A stretch of DNA of 64,000 nt from CBDCWT01 sp965223305 (GTDB lineage Bacteria; Planctomycetota; Planctomycetia; Pirellulales; Pirellulaceae). Below, piece after piece: positions 17,132 through 25,868 of the stretch; positions within the stretch are counted from its first letter, which is position 1, and every line of letters begins with the position of its first letter. Both the position numbers and the translations under genes were made by a program. Below the pieces are notes generated by a model, which had not been told where the DNA came from, searched no databases, and worked only from the letters and a program-made list of their open reading frames with translations. The stretch spans positions 62,001 to 126,000 of the forward strand of contig CBDCWT010000013.1 in assembly GCA_965223305.1 (NCBI GenBank). The letters are read 5' to 3'.

Positions 17132-17734
17132 GTGAATTTGGCCCCTGAGACTCGACACAGCCTGCTAATTGAGATTCAAGACCCGTCGAATCAACAGGCG
17201 TGGTGCGAATTTGCAGATATCTATCGGCCGCTCATTATTCGGCTCGCGAGGATGCGCGGACTTCAGCAAGCAGATGCGGACGATTTGGCTCAACAGGTGC
17301 TGTTAGCGGTCGCCGGTGCGATCGATCGCTGGGAACAGAATCCACAGAGAGCGCGGTTTCGTACGTGGCTCAAGCGAGTTGCCGACAATGCGATCATCAA
17401 CGCGCTCACACGCACGAGACCTGATCGGGCTTCGGGAGGTACCAGTGTCGTCGCGCAACTGAACGGTGCACCAGCTCGCGACGGTCCGTCCTCCGACTTG
17501 TTGCGAACGGAGTTCCGACGGGAAGTCTTCCGTTGGGCGGCCCGCGCGATTCAGAAGGAGTTTCAACCCGACACGTGGGACGCGTTTTGGCTGAGTTCGG
17601 TCGAGTGTGTGGACATCGCCGAGGTAGCTCAACGGTTGGGCAAGTCGCGCGGAGCAGTCTATATCGCTCGAAGCCGCATCGTCTCGAGGCTGCAGAAGAA
17701 GATCGAGGAGTTCGATGAAACAGACGACCTGTGA
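17132..17734 (+). CDS. ECF-type RNA polymerase sigma factor
   Basis: 200 residues from GTG 17132, which follows an AGGAGAAA ribosome site. Region 2 spans about 20-95: WCEFADIYRPLIIRLARMRG, then the polymerase-core contact DADDLAQQVLLAV, then RFRTWLKRVADNAIINALTR, the -10-recognising part. Region 4 is at 140-195, with a helix-turn-helix (VAQRLGKSRGAVYIARSRIV). Its last 20 bp overlap the start of the kinase gene, so the two are translationally coupled. ECF sigma factors paired with transmembrane Ser/Thr kinases are a recognised planctomycete arrangement; control by the neighbour through its zinc-finger or by phosphorylation is inferred. Its target promoters are unknown. Confidence 0.93.
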   Translation: MNLAPETRHSLLIEIQDPSNQQAWCEFADIYRPLIIRLARMRGLQQADADDLAQQVLLAVAGAIDRWEQNPQRARFRTWLKRVADNAIINALTRTRPDRASGGTSVVAQLNGAPARDGPSSDLLRTEFRREVFRWAARAIQKEFQPDTWDAFWLSSVECVDIAEVAQRLGKSRGAVYIARSRIVSRLQKKIEEFDETDDL

Positions 17735-20700
17735 TTCCGCGAAAATCGAACGTCTGCTAGACGGCCGATTGTCGGAAGCCGACGAAATGGCATTGGCTTC
17801 CCATCTGGATGCATGCGATGAGTGCTGCGCCCTGATGAACGAACGGTCAGCTGGCCGCGTCGTCTGGCGAGAGACGCGAGAGTTTCTAACGGATATCTCT
17901 CAGCTCCCGTCGGCGCCATCCCTCCGCTTTCTCGCGCCGAGCGATGATCCGGCGATGCTCGGACGTTTTGGCCCCTACGACATCTTGGGGCTCGTAGGTT
18001 CTGGTGGAATGGGTATTGTCTTGAAGGGAGTCGATGCAGCGCTGAACCGATATGTTGCGATCAAAGTGCTGGCTCCGCAGTTAGCAACCGACGCCTCCGC
18101 GCGAAAACGGTTTGCTCGCGAGGCACAGGCGGCAGCGGCCGTCGTTCATGACAATGTCATTCCGATTTACGGCGTCGATGAGTTCAACGAATTGCCTTAT
18201 CTGGTGATGCCCTACGTGGGCGGTTCGTCGCTGCAGAAGAGAATCGATGCAGAAGGACCACTCGCAATCTCAGAAGTACTGCGAATCGCGGCACAAACTG
18301 CCACGGGTTTGGCCGCAGCACACGCTCAAGGGCTCGTTCATCGCGACATCAAACCGGCCAACTTGCTGCTCCCAAATAGCGTCGAGCGTGTTCAGATCAC
18401 CGACTTTGGATTAGCTAGAGGTGCCGATGACCCAACGTTGACGAAAATCGGAGTGATTGCGGGGACGCCCGAGTTCATGTCACCCGAACAAGCTCGTGGC
18501 GAACATGTCGATTACCGCAGCGATTTGTTTAGCCTCGGCAGCGTGATGTATGCAATGTGTACCGGCCGGCCAGCGTTCCGCGCCGAGACGAGTTACGGAG
18601 TTCTTCAGAAGATTTCTGAATGCAAGCCTCAGCCAATTCGAGAGCAGTTTCCGGAGTTACCCGATTGGCTGGAACTAGTTGTTCGAAAGCTGCACGCACG
18701 GTTTCCTCAGGATCGTTTTGCATCGGCCGAAGAAACCGCGAACGTATTGAGTAAATGCCTTGCCCATGTACAAAACGCCGACGAGCCGCTTCCGGCTTGT
18801 CTGACAGATGAACTCACCCGGACACGAACACAGGCCGGCAGGTCATCGAACACTCGAAGTTGGACTGGCGGAGCTGTCCTTCTGTTGTTGTTCGGGATCG
18901 CGACCGCTGGTGTCATCATCACCATCAAGAAGGACGGCACAACGATCGCTGCGCTCGATGTGCCGAAAGACACGAACGTCAAGGTCGATCCTGAAAGCCG
19001 CGTCATTGTCGAACTACCACCAACTGGGAGTAAGCAAGCCTTGAACACCGATCCGCAAGATCACTCGAACGTAGCTGATTTCTCGATCACACCTGCCGAT
19101 GAACTGGCCAGCGCACAGCTCACCGCAGAACGCGATCAGCTACTGAAGGCACATCGCGCCAACAACCCAACGGCAGTCGCCGAAGTCCGCAAACATCTTC
19201 GCCAGGAGCTCGATGGAGCGGCCCTTTCGGCGGAGCAAGCTGAACTCGTCATTGCCCGTGCGCACGGATTCGAAACGTGGCAACGGCTGCAGCAGCATGT
19301 GAGTGGTCTGACAGCGGACGCGATGTGCGAGGCGGCGGCCGCTGGTCACTTGCAGCGAGTGCGTGAGCTGGCCGAACGTCGACCAGAGCTGGCTACGATG
19401 GAGCGACGTGGCAACTTCGGTGAGATGACTCCGCTACACTTTGCCGTCATCAATGGGCGCGTTGAAGTCGTTCGCCTGTTGATGGAACTGGGAGCGGATG
19501 CTCGCTGCACGGTCTATCCACACCGAAGCGGCACTTCATCGTTCGAGTTGGCGAGTATTCGCAACGCTACGGAAATGATGAATATCATCGTCGAATCTGA
19601 GAAGCAGCGGCGCAGGACAGAGGGCCTACCCAACGAGTCCGTCACCGAGCACCTCGTCGAGCTCATCGCGACGATTCGGGGCGGTGAATCCGAGAAAGCG
19701 ATCGGGATGCTCGAGGCCGACGAAACACTCAAAACGCTGCGTGACGACGAGAACAGTCTACCGCTACATGTAGCTGCGGGTTCTCACACCGTACCGGTAC
19801 TGAAGTGGTTACTGGCTCACGACCCGGATCTGGAAGCAAAGGACAACGCAGGTCGTACACCAATGGACCGCGCAGCGGTCAGCGGCAACCATGGCGACGA
19901 AGAACGACACACTCGTTTTCGCGAAACCGTTAAGCTGCTACTCTCATCCGGAGCCCGTTTGACATCGCGTACCGCAGTTGTCATTGGCGATCGCGAAGCG
20001 GTAAAGCGTATGCACACAGCGGGCGAACTGGAAGAGCCTCGCGGTTTGTACGGCGGTGGGCTGATCGATCTGGCGGTCCAAAGCAACGATCATGAGATGG
20101 TAAAACTGTTGCTGGATTTGGGACTCGACCCGGATGAACCGTATATCCAGCCCGAAGCGGAGGGCGACGCGCGCAGCTGGGGAGCACCTCTTATCAGGGC
20201 AATCGAAGAAGATCGCTACGAAACTGCGGTGATGCTGTTGGAGCGCGGAGCAGATGCGAGCGCGAACATCTATGCCAGCGGAACGCCAATCATGCGTGCG
20301 TTGTGGCACGACAATGACCGCTATCTGAAACTACTGCTAAAATACGGCGCGCAGCTCAATTTGTATGAAATCTCGCGGCTTGGGCAAATCGATCTTGTCA
20401 AAGCCGTCCTCTCGGGAAGGGCAACTAACAAAGTTGAACAGGGAGCGAGCGGGCGGACGCCAGCGGATTGTGCCGATGGAATGCTGTGTGGTGCGATTGA
20501 CGGCGGTCAGGTCGAAGTACTGCGAATGTGTATTCCACACCTGAAGTCACCACCCGGCGCGGGCCTGCTGCCGAGAACATGGTGGCGGGTTGAACGCGTT
20601 GAAAATCTGCAAATGCTACTCGACGCAGGCGCCGACCCAAACGGAGTATTCCGCTTTGGCGATACGGCACTGCATGACCTGGCAAAAACACGATTGGACT

Positions 20701-20963
20701 CGGAACAGCAACGGCTTGCGTTTCTTGAGCCGCTGCTCAAAGCAGGAGCACGATTCGACAAACGCGACATCTTCTTCGAGTCAACTCCGTTGGGTTGGGC
20801 CTGCCGATTCGGCCGCCTCGAACTAGTCAAGCGTCTTGTTGAAAGCGGAGCACCCGTAAACGAACCGGACGCACCGTCGTGGGCCACGCCGCTAAGTTGG
20901 GCCGAGAAGATGAAACATCAGGAAATCGCCCAGTACCTGCGATCAAAAGGAGCGGAAAAGTGA
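17715..20963 (+). CDS. Zinc-finger / Ser-Thr kinase / single TM / ankyrin-repeat membrane protein
   Basis: 1082 residues. The N-terminus has an anti-sigma-type HxxxCxxC (H30, C34, C37). A complete Hanks kinase covers about 84-345: glycine loop GSGGMG 95-100, VAIK lysine 117, HRDIKPAN at 209-216, DFG 230-232 and TPEFMSPEQA 251-260, so it should be active. One hydrophobic helix (about 384-404) is followed by the IKKDGTTIAALDV stretch usual after the TM of planctomycete kinases. Residues about 465-530 form a helical module (LVIARAHGFETWQRLQQH) also seen, in diverged form, in the separate ankyrin protein at 21331. Ankyrin repeats (TPLHFAVINGRVEVVRLLME and many others) run to the end. With one TM, the ankyrins would lie outside the cytoplasm and the kinase inside. 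Overlap with the sigma gene suggests a signalling pair. Confidence 0.92.
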   Translation: MKQTTCDSAKIERLLDGRLSEADEMALASHLDACDECCALMNERSAGRVVWRETREFLTDISQLPSAPSLRFLAPSDDPAMLGRFGPYDILGLVGSGGMGIVLKGVDAALNRYVAIKVLAPQLATDASARKRFAREAQAAAAVVHDNVIPIYGVDEFNELPYLVMPYVGGSSLQKRIDAEGPLAISEVLRIAAQTATGLAAAHAQGLVHRDIKPANLLLPNSVERVQITDFGLARGADDPTLTKIGVIAGTPEFMSPEQARGEHVDYRSDLFSLGSVMYAMCTGRPAFRAETSYGVLQKISECKPQPIREQFPELPDWLELVVRKLHARFPQDRFASAEETANVLSKCLAHVQNADEPLPACLTDELTRTRTQAGRSSNTRSWTGGAVLLLLFGIATAGVIITIKKDGTTIAALDVPKDTNVKVDPESRVIVELPPTGSKQALNTDPQDHSNVADFSITPADELASAQLTAERDQLLKAHRANNPTAVAEVRKHLRQELDGAALSAEQAELVIARAHGFETWQRLQQHVSGLTADAMCEAAAAGHLQRVRELAERRPELATMERRGNFGEMTPLHFAVINGRVEVVRLLMELGADARCTVYPHRSGTSSFELASIRNATEMMNIIVESEKQRRRTEGLPNESVTEHLVELIATIRGGESEKAIGMLEADETLKTLRDDENSLPLHVAAGSHTVPVLKWLLAHDPDLEAKDNAGRTPMDRAAVSGNHGDEERHTRFRETVKLLLSSGARLTSRTAVVIGDREAVKRMHTAGELEEPRGLYGGGLIDLAVQSNDHEMVKLLLDLGLDPDEPYIQPEAEGDARSWGAPLIRAIEEDRYETAVMLLERGADASANIYASGTPIMRALWHDNDRYLKLLLKYGAQLNLYEISRLGQIDLVKAVLSGRATNKVEQGASGRTPADCADGMLCGAIDGGQVEVLRMCIPHLKSPPGAGLLPRTWWRVERVENLQMLLDAGADPNGVFRFGDTALHDLAKTRLDSEQQRLAFLEPLLKAGARFDKRDIFFESTPLGWACRFGRLELVKRLVESGAPVNEPDAPSWATPLSWAEKMKHQEIAQYLRSKGAEK

Positions 20964-20973
20964 GAAGTCGCCC

Positions 20974-21012
20974 GACAAGTAGGTTGCCGACTCCTGCTCC
21001 CTCTCCTCTGCC
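20974..21012. repeat. Partial copy of the TAGGTTGCCGA foldback repeat
   Basis: GACAAGTAGGTTGCCGA followed by a C/T-rich tract (TCCCTCTCCTCTGCCC) resembles the left half of the complete foldback element at 46992-47097. The right arm is missing here. Confidence 0.5.
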
Positions 21013-21067
21013 CCGCCTTGGAAGACGCTCATGCCTAGCCAATATTCAGACGGCTTCACTCGGCTAA

Positions 21068-21289
21068 GACGCCCTGAAGTTTGGCAGTCACCCGATTGGC
21101 GTTGCTGCCCGCGAAGTCAGCTACGACGATGTGTGGGAACTTTGGTGCGCGGCGATCGACGGGCACGTGCCGACCGTCGAGCGACTCATCACAGCAGATC
21201 CACGAATTGTCACTTCCAAGTTTCGCTACCATTGCCCCGTCGATCTCGTTGACGAGACCAATCTAAACCGTTATCGTCTATTCAACTAG
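21068..21289 (+). pseudogene. Truncated ankyrin-repeat gene fragment
   Basis: The frame ending at TAG 21287-21289 reads SYDDVWELWCAAIDGHVPTV, then ERLITADPRIVTSKFRYHCP, an ankyrin-type repeat start. It then runs into non-repeat sequence (NLNRYRLFN) and stops. There is no in-frame start codon after the TAA at 21065-21067. An ATG at 21031 opens a different frame (MPSQYSDGFTRL), which could be the original N-terminus joined by a frameshift. It lies between two ankyrin genes on the same strand. I read it as the N-terminal remnant of a third paralogue. Confidence 0.6.
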
Positions 21290-21330
21290 TCGTTTTGTGT
21301 GCGAGTCGTCAACCGTAGGAGTCCGCGAGT

Positions 21331-22656
21331 GTGCCAATGAACGATCATCGCTCTCCCACACAACGCCTCGATCCCGACACGCCTCTTGCTGAGGTCGATA
21401 AACGGGCACAAATACTACTGAACGACTTTCAAGCAAGTGACGCCGGTGCGGTTCGAGTGTTTGGCGACGACACATTCGCAAATCGGAGTGAAGTTGGATT
21501 GCCGGAAGCACGAGACGCGTTGGCACGGTACTACTCGTTCGCAGATTGGTCCGAGTTGAAAGAACTTCTCGCCAATCGCCCAGAGGAAGCGACGCTGTCG
21601 AGAAACGTAAAGTCGTTTCGCCAGGCGATCGAGAACGAAGACCTGTCCTCCATGAGGTCATCGATCAAAGCGAACCCGGAACTCGTGAGGTCGTACGTCA
21701 ACCAGTGGAAACGTGCTCTGACGTTTGCATGCGAGCGGGGTAAGTTACAAGCTGCCAAGTTGCTCGTCGAGCACGGTGCGGACCCTAGAGAGGATGGCGA
21801 CAGTCCGGTTACGAGAGCTTCCCTCCACCATGTCGATGTTCTTCGTTGGCTGATCGAGGAGCACAACGTCGATCCGGAGGTCATGACCGGCGGAGACCAT
21901 GGCCCGTTGATTCTCAGTCCGGCGGAAACTCTGCAACCGGATTGTCTCCGTTACCTGCTCAGCTGTGGTGCCAACGCAAATCGTGTCTACCCAGAGGCCA
22001 CGCACCAAGGCAATGCCATGGATGTCGTGTTCGCGACATACGTGCAGAAGACTACGCGGGCGGAGTGCCTCAGTGTCTTGATCGAATATGGCGGAAAGCT
22101 CACAAATCCGATCAAGCCAGAGATGATGGCATATGCTGCTATGGACATTCACCTGCACCGAACCAAGGAACTTGCTTGCAAGCTTGATGCTGAGCCGGAC
22201 CTCGTTCATGGACGAATCGACCATCCACAGAGAAACACCTGCGATCGCTGGCTGCCTCTCGCGGATTCGACGCTGTTGCACGTCGCGTGCGAGTGGCCTA
22301 ACGAAGCCGCCGCCGCCTTGCTGCTGGAACGCGGCGCCGATCCTAATGCTCGCGCCGGAGTCGACGAAGATGGTTTCGGCGGCCAGACTCCATTGTTTCA
22401 CGCGCTCAGCCAGTATCACTTCGACCCTGTAGTCGAGCTACTCCTGCTGGCAGGTGCCGATCCATCTCTGCAAGCACGAGTGACCGGATATGGTGCTTGG
22501 AAACCCGCAGGAGCGAGCGCCGAAGTGATTGGAACTGCGCTCGACTATGCACGGCTGTATCCAGGCGATGGCCACGGGTCGTTCGAGGGTGCGCATCAAG
22601 CTAAAGAAGAACTGCTGGCGAAGTGGACGTCGACGAAGGGTAAAGAGCACAAATAA
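21331..22656 (+). CDS. Soluble ankyrin-repeat protein
   Basis: 441 residues from GTG 21331, chosen because AGGAG lies 9 bp upstream; ATG 21337 in the same frame is too far from it. No signal peptide or membrane helix. Residues 15-75 are a helical module (VDKRAQILLNDFQASDAGAV, then LARYYSFADWSELKELL) resembling the pre-ankyrin module of the kinase upstream. Ankyrin units follow: LTFACERGKLQAAKLLVEHG, CLRYLLSCGANANRV, TLLHVACEWPNEAAAALLLE and QTPLFHALSQYHFDPVVELL. Ankyrins mediate protein contacts, so a regulatory partner of the membrane kinase is plausible. No catalytic domain is visible. Confidence 0.85.
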   Translation: MPMNDHRSPTQRLDPDTPLAEVDKRAQILLNDFQASDAGAVRVFGDDTFANRSEVGLPEARDALARYYSFADWSELKELLANRPEEATLSRNVKSFRQAIENEDLSSMRSSIKANPELVRSYVNQWKRALTFACERGKLQAAKLLVEHGADPREDGDSPVTRASLHHVDVLRWLIEEHNVDPEVMTGGDHGPLILSPAETLQPDCLRYLLSCGANANRVYPEATHQGNAMDVVFATYVQKTTRAECLSVLIEYGGKLTNPIKPEMMAYAAMDIHLHRTKELACKLDAEPDLVHGRIDHPQRNTCDRWLPLADSTLLHVACEWPNEAAAALLLERGADPNARAGVDEDGFGGQTPLFHALSQYHFDPVVELLLLAGADPSLQARVTGYGAWKPAGASAEVIGTALDYARLYPGDGHGSFEGAHQAKEELLAKWTSTKGKEHK

Positions 22657-22741
22657 TAGAGCAAGTGAAAGGCCCTCTGTTAAAACCAACCAACTACCCG
22701 GGAGCATAGGAACAAAGAAGTAGCCAGCACGTGGAAAGCTG

Positions 22742-22757
22742 TACGGATTATTCATTT
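22742..22757. repeat. Solo end resembling the 174-bp MITE terminus
   Basis: TACGGATTATTCATTT shares CGGATTATTCAT with the MITE left end at 16838. No matching right end is nearby. It could be a relic or chance. Confidence 0.3.
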
Positions 22758-22786
22758 CATTGAATTAGAGGATCCCTGGTGATCGT

Positions 22787-22945
22787 TCAACAGCGGACTT
22801 CTTCGGGGACACCCGCCTGGCCGAGACGTGCAAGTCGGACTTCCGCACGAACCGCATGCGTTACAATCAGATAATCCTGCGGCAGCTCCGGAATGGCACT
22901 GCGAAAGGTGATCGCCACGATGTTCGGTCCATGCGCGGAGAAGAC
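22787..22945 (-). pseudogene. Possible C-terminal fragment of an unidentified gene
   Basis: The minus strand reads HGPNIVAITFRSAIPELP, then QDYLIVTHAVRAEVRLARLG, then a stop at 22787. Composition and third-position GC look coding, but the frame then runs antisense into the start of the 22948 gene, with no plausible start. It is probably the severed 3' end of a gene lost by rearrangement. The rest of 22657-22947 shows nothing. Confidence 0.35.
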
Positions 22946-22947
22946 GA

Positions 22948-25494
22948 ATGCACAACTCCTTTGTTGGCTCGAAAACGGCTTCGACGATTCTATTTGTCTC
23001 ACTGATGGCATTTGTCAGCGCTGCCGCGAATGCGGACTTGGCAAATGATGCTCTGGTAACCGCCAAAAAGGCGACCGCGTTTCTGACAGCCCGCGTGAGC
23101 ACCGAGGGCGGTTATCTTTGGCGATACTCCGAGAACCTTCAACTACGTGAGGGTGAAGGCATCGTTGATTCCAAGACCGTGTGGGTACAGCCGCCGGGAA
23201 CTCCGGCGGTGGGCGCAGCGTTTGTTCGACTGTATGAAGCAACCGGCGATCGACAGTTCCTTGAGGCCGCACGAGCCGCCGGGGAAGCGCTGCGGCGAGG
23301 GCAAATGCGGTCCGGTGGTTGGCAGGCGATGATTGAGTTTGACCCGCCACGCCGAAAGAAATGGGCCTATCGAACCGAAAAGGCACGAGCAAGGGCCAAG
23401 GATCAGTCGAGCCTGGACGACGATAAGACTCAATCCGCGTTGAGATTCGTGATGGAACTGGATCGGGCGCTTCGCTTCGAGGACGAGGCGATCCACGAAA
23501 TGGCAATCTACGCGTTGAATGGACTGTTGACCAGTGGCCAATTCGAGAACGGCGGCTTTCCTCAAGTCTGGACGAGCGAGCGGCAAATCAAACCGCAAAC
23601 TCGTCCGGCGAACTACCCGGCAACCTGGTCACGGGCGTATCAAGGGCACGGCGAGTATTGGTATCAAGCAACACTGAACGATAACCTAGCGCCGGATGTG
23701 CTCCGGACGTTGTTGCTCGCTGAAGAGATTTACGGTGACGCCAAATATCGACGCGCAGCGACGAAGCTCGCAGACTTCTTGCTGCTCGCACAAATGCCCG
23801 AGCCGCAACCCGCGTGGGCTCAACAGTACAACGCGGAAATGCAGCCAATCTGGGCTCGCAAGTTTGAACCGCCGGCGGTTACGGGAGGTGAATCGCAGGG
23901 TGTGATCGAAACCCTGATGGACTTCTACGAAGTCACTGGCGAAGTAAGGTACCTGGATCCGATTCCGCGAGCACTCGACTACCTCAAACGATCAGAATTG
24001 GACGACGGTAGATTGGCTCGATTCTATGAGCTGGAGACGAATCGACCCCTCTATTTCACCAAACAGTACGAACTGACCTACGACGACTCTGATTTGCCGA
24101 CACACTATGGATTCAAAGTGGGTAGCCGAGTCGATCAGTTGCGCGAGCGATACCAGAAACTAAAGACACGATCGGCCTTGCAATCGAACCCCGAAGAGAC
24201 GTCACGCACCGTAAGCGAAGACCCTATTCGCCGTATTGTCAAACACTTTGATGAACGCGGCTTTTGGTTGTCCCAAGCCGGACTGCGGTATCACAAGAGC
24301 AAGGAACCCTCCATAGACATGGCAGTGACGACAAAGAACCTACTCGCCCTTGCCGACTACTTAGCGACTTCCGGTCGTGCGCGAGTGCCGCTGCTATGGA
24401 ATCCGAAGAAGCGCCTTCCCAAGGCAAGCGAGTTGTCGAGAATCGCCGACGCTCGATTCCGCGTCATCAAGGCCCACATTCCCCAGCATGACGGATACGA
24501 TTGGCTGCACGGTGTCGCGCTCGCATGGCATGGTGACCGTCTTTATGCGACGTTTGGCCACAACACGGGATCCGAGAACACCGCCTCCGAAGTCGCTCAA
24601 TCTTGTTACAGCGAGGATGAAGGACGAACATGGAGTGAATTACAACTGATCGACGACGGTGATGGTGACAGCGATGAGAGAGACTTGGCCGTTAGTCACG
24701 GAGTGCTGCTGTCCACTGGCGGCAAACTTTGGGCCTTTCATGGCGCGTTCTATGGCCGCTTGCGCGACGTTCACACACGTGCCTATGTTTTGGACGAGTC
24801 TGCGGGACGATGGGTCAAACACAACACGGTTATAGGTGATGGCTTCTGGCCGATGGATACGCCTCAGCGAACAAGGAATGGGAACTGGATCGTTTCCGGG
24901 ATCCGCATCAAGGAAGGAAACGGTGGTGCAAATGACCCAGCGGCCGTAGCGATCAGCGATGGGAACGATCTTACGAAATGGAAATTGGTCGTGATACCAA
25001 AGTCCGAAACGAATGCCATGTGGGGTGAATCGACGGTGCTTGCCGATGGTTCGCGACTGTTGAATATCGCTCGGTACAGAGAGCCCATCGCGTTGGTTGC
25101 TCGGAGTGACGACTACGGCCACAGTTGGTCAACGTCACAAGTGAGCAATCTGCCGATGGCGGCGTCCAAGCCGTTTGCTGGAGTTCTTTCTACCGGTGCG
25201 CGCTACATGATCTGCACGACAACCGCCGATTCAGGGAACCGACGCAGCCCACTGACGATCGCCATTGCTGACCCCGGGGAGCCCAGCTTCCATCGCGTGC
25301 TAAGTATCCGCGGAGCCGAGCATGATGGGCCGGGCGAGTCTGCTTCGAACGCGGCGCTGTCCTATCCCTATGCCGTTGAGCGTGACGGCAATCTGTACGT
25401 TGCGTACTCCAACGATGGGGGCCGAGGCAAGAACCGAAACAGTGCCGAGTTAGCTGTTATTCCGATCGCCGTGCTATCTTGCGAAAGCCGCTAA
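22948..25494 (+). CDS. Pectate-lyase-like (PelA/PL10-type) domain fused to BNR/sialidase-like propeller, secreted
   Basis: 848 residues; ATG 22948 with GGAG 7 bp upstream. A signal peptide (ILFVSLMAFVSAAANA) is followed by an alpha-helical barrel-type domain (about 30-410) resembling the pectic acid lyase family: GGYLWRYSENLQLREGEG, WVQPPGTPAVGAAFVRLYEA, ENGGFPQVW, then LLAQMPEPQPAWAQQYNAEM with PIWARKFEPPAVTGGESQGV. Residues from about 505 form a BNR/sialidase-like propeller with Asp-box motifs YSEDEGRTWS and RSDDYGHSWS. The lyase family cleaves polygalacturonate by beta-elimination. The BNR half could bind or hydrolyse another sugar, but catalytic residues cannot be assigned. The fusion suggests a secreted enzyme for complex acidic polysaccharide. 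Confidence 0.82.
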   Translation: MHNSFVGSKTASTILFVSLMAFVSAAANADLANDALVTAKKATAFLTARVSTEGGYLWRYSENLQLREGEGIVDSKTVWVQPPGTPAVGAAFVRLYEATGDRQFLEAARAAGEALRRGQMRSGGWQAMIEFDPPRRKKWAYRTEKARARAKDQSSLDDDKTQSALRFVMELDRALRFEDEAIHEMAIYALNGLLTSGQFENGGFPQVWTSERQIKPQTRPANYPATWSRAYQGHGEYWYQATLNDNLAPDVLRTLLLAEEIYGDAKYRRAATKLADFLLLAQMPEPQPAWAQQYNAEMQPIWARKFEPPAVTGGESQGVIETLMDFYEVTGEVRYLDPIPRALDYLKRSELDDGRLARFYELETNRPLYFTKQYELTYDDSDLPTHYGFKVGSRVDQLRERYQKLKTRSALQSNPEETSRTVSEDPIRRIVKHFDERGFWLSQAGLRYHKSKEPSIDMAVTTKNLLALADYLATSGRARVPLLWNPKKRLPKASELSRIADARFRVIKAHIPQHDGYDWLHGVALAWHGDRLYATFGHNTGSENTASEVAQSCYSEDEGRTWSELQLIDDGDGDSDERDLAVSHGVLLSTGGKLWAFHGAFYGRLRDVHTRAYVLDESAGRWVKHNTVIGDGFWPMDTPQRTRNGNWIVSGIRIKEGNGGANDPAAVAISDGNDLTKWKLVVIPKSETNAMWGESTVLADGSRLLNIARYREPIALVARSDDYGHSWSTSQVSNLPMAASKPFAGVLSTGARYMICTTTADSGNRRSPLTIAIADPGEPSFHRVLSIRGAEHDGPGESASNAALSYPYAVERDGNLYVAYSNDGGRGKNRNSAELAVIPIAVLSCESR

Positions 25495-25547
25495 AGGAAA
25501 TGCAATGGCTGACGTGAAACCAAAGCGACGACCTCACGAGGTCGAAG

Positions 25548-25700
25548 ATGGAACTCGAACCTATTCGAGACGGAGAGCATCGCGAGGGCATCACCTTTGT
25601 CGCTGAACCGGCAGGCTGTTTTCGGATGGTTCACACTAGTGAGATAGTTGATGTCGACGAGATCGAGCATCGCACGCTGATGAGAAGTGAACGTGGTTGA
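25548..25700 (+). CDS. Small hypothetical acidic protein
   Basis: 50 codons from ATG 25548 (MELEPIRDGEHREGITFVAE, ending RTLMRSERG) with protein-like composition. An overlapping start at ATG 25505, which has a better ribosome site (AGGAAA), gives only 33 codons in another frame. The two together could be one gene broken by a frameshift. No family recognised. Confidence 0.3.
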   Translation: MELEPIRDGEHREGITFVAEPAGCFRMVHTSEIVDVDEIEHRTLMRSERG

Positions 25701-25764
25701 CGGTGAAGGTTAGGCACTGCGATGAAGTGTAGCAAACACCACTTCCTTCATGTTCATCCTGTCT

Positions 25765-25860
25765 GCTTTGCTTGTTTGACAGGATTTACAGGATCAACAG
25801 GATGGTCCTTTGCTAGGCGGGCGACTCGGCAACATCAGCCGCTGGGCGTTAGCCCAATGG
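25765..25860. repeat. Dispersed repeat modules beside the IS
   Basis: A TTGACAGGATTTACAGGATC hairpin module (about 25744-25803) and a CAGCCGCTGGGCGTTAGCCC module (about 25838-25860). The second is mirrored in inverted orientation at about 27412-27437, beyond the other end of the transposase gene. Confidence 0.75.
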
Positions 25861-25868
25861 CACTCACT

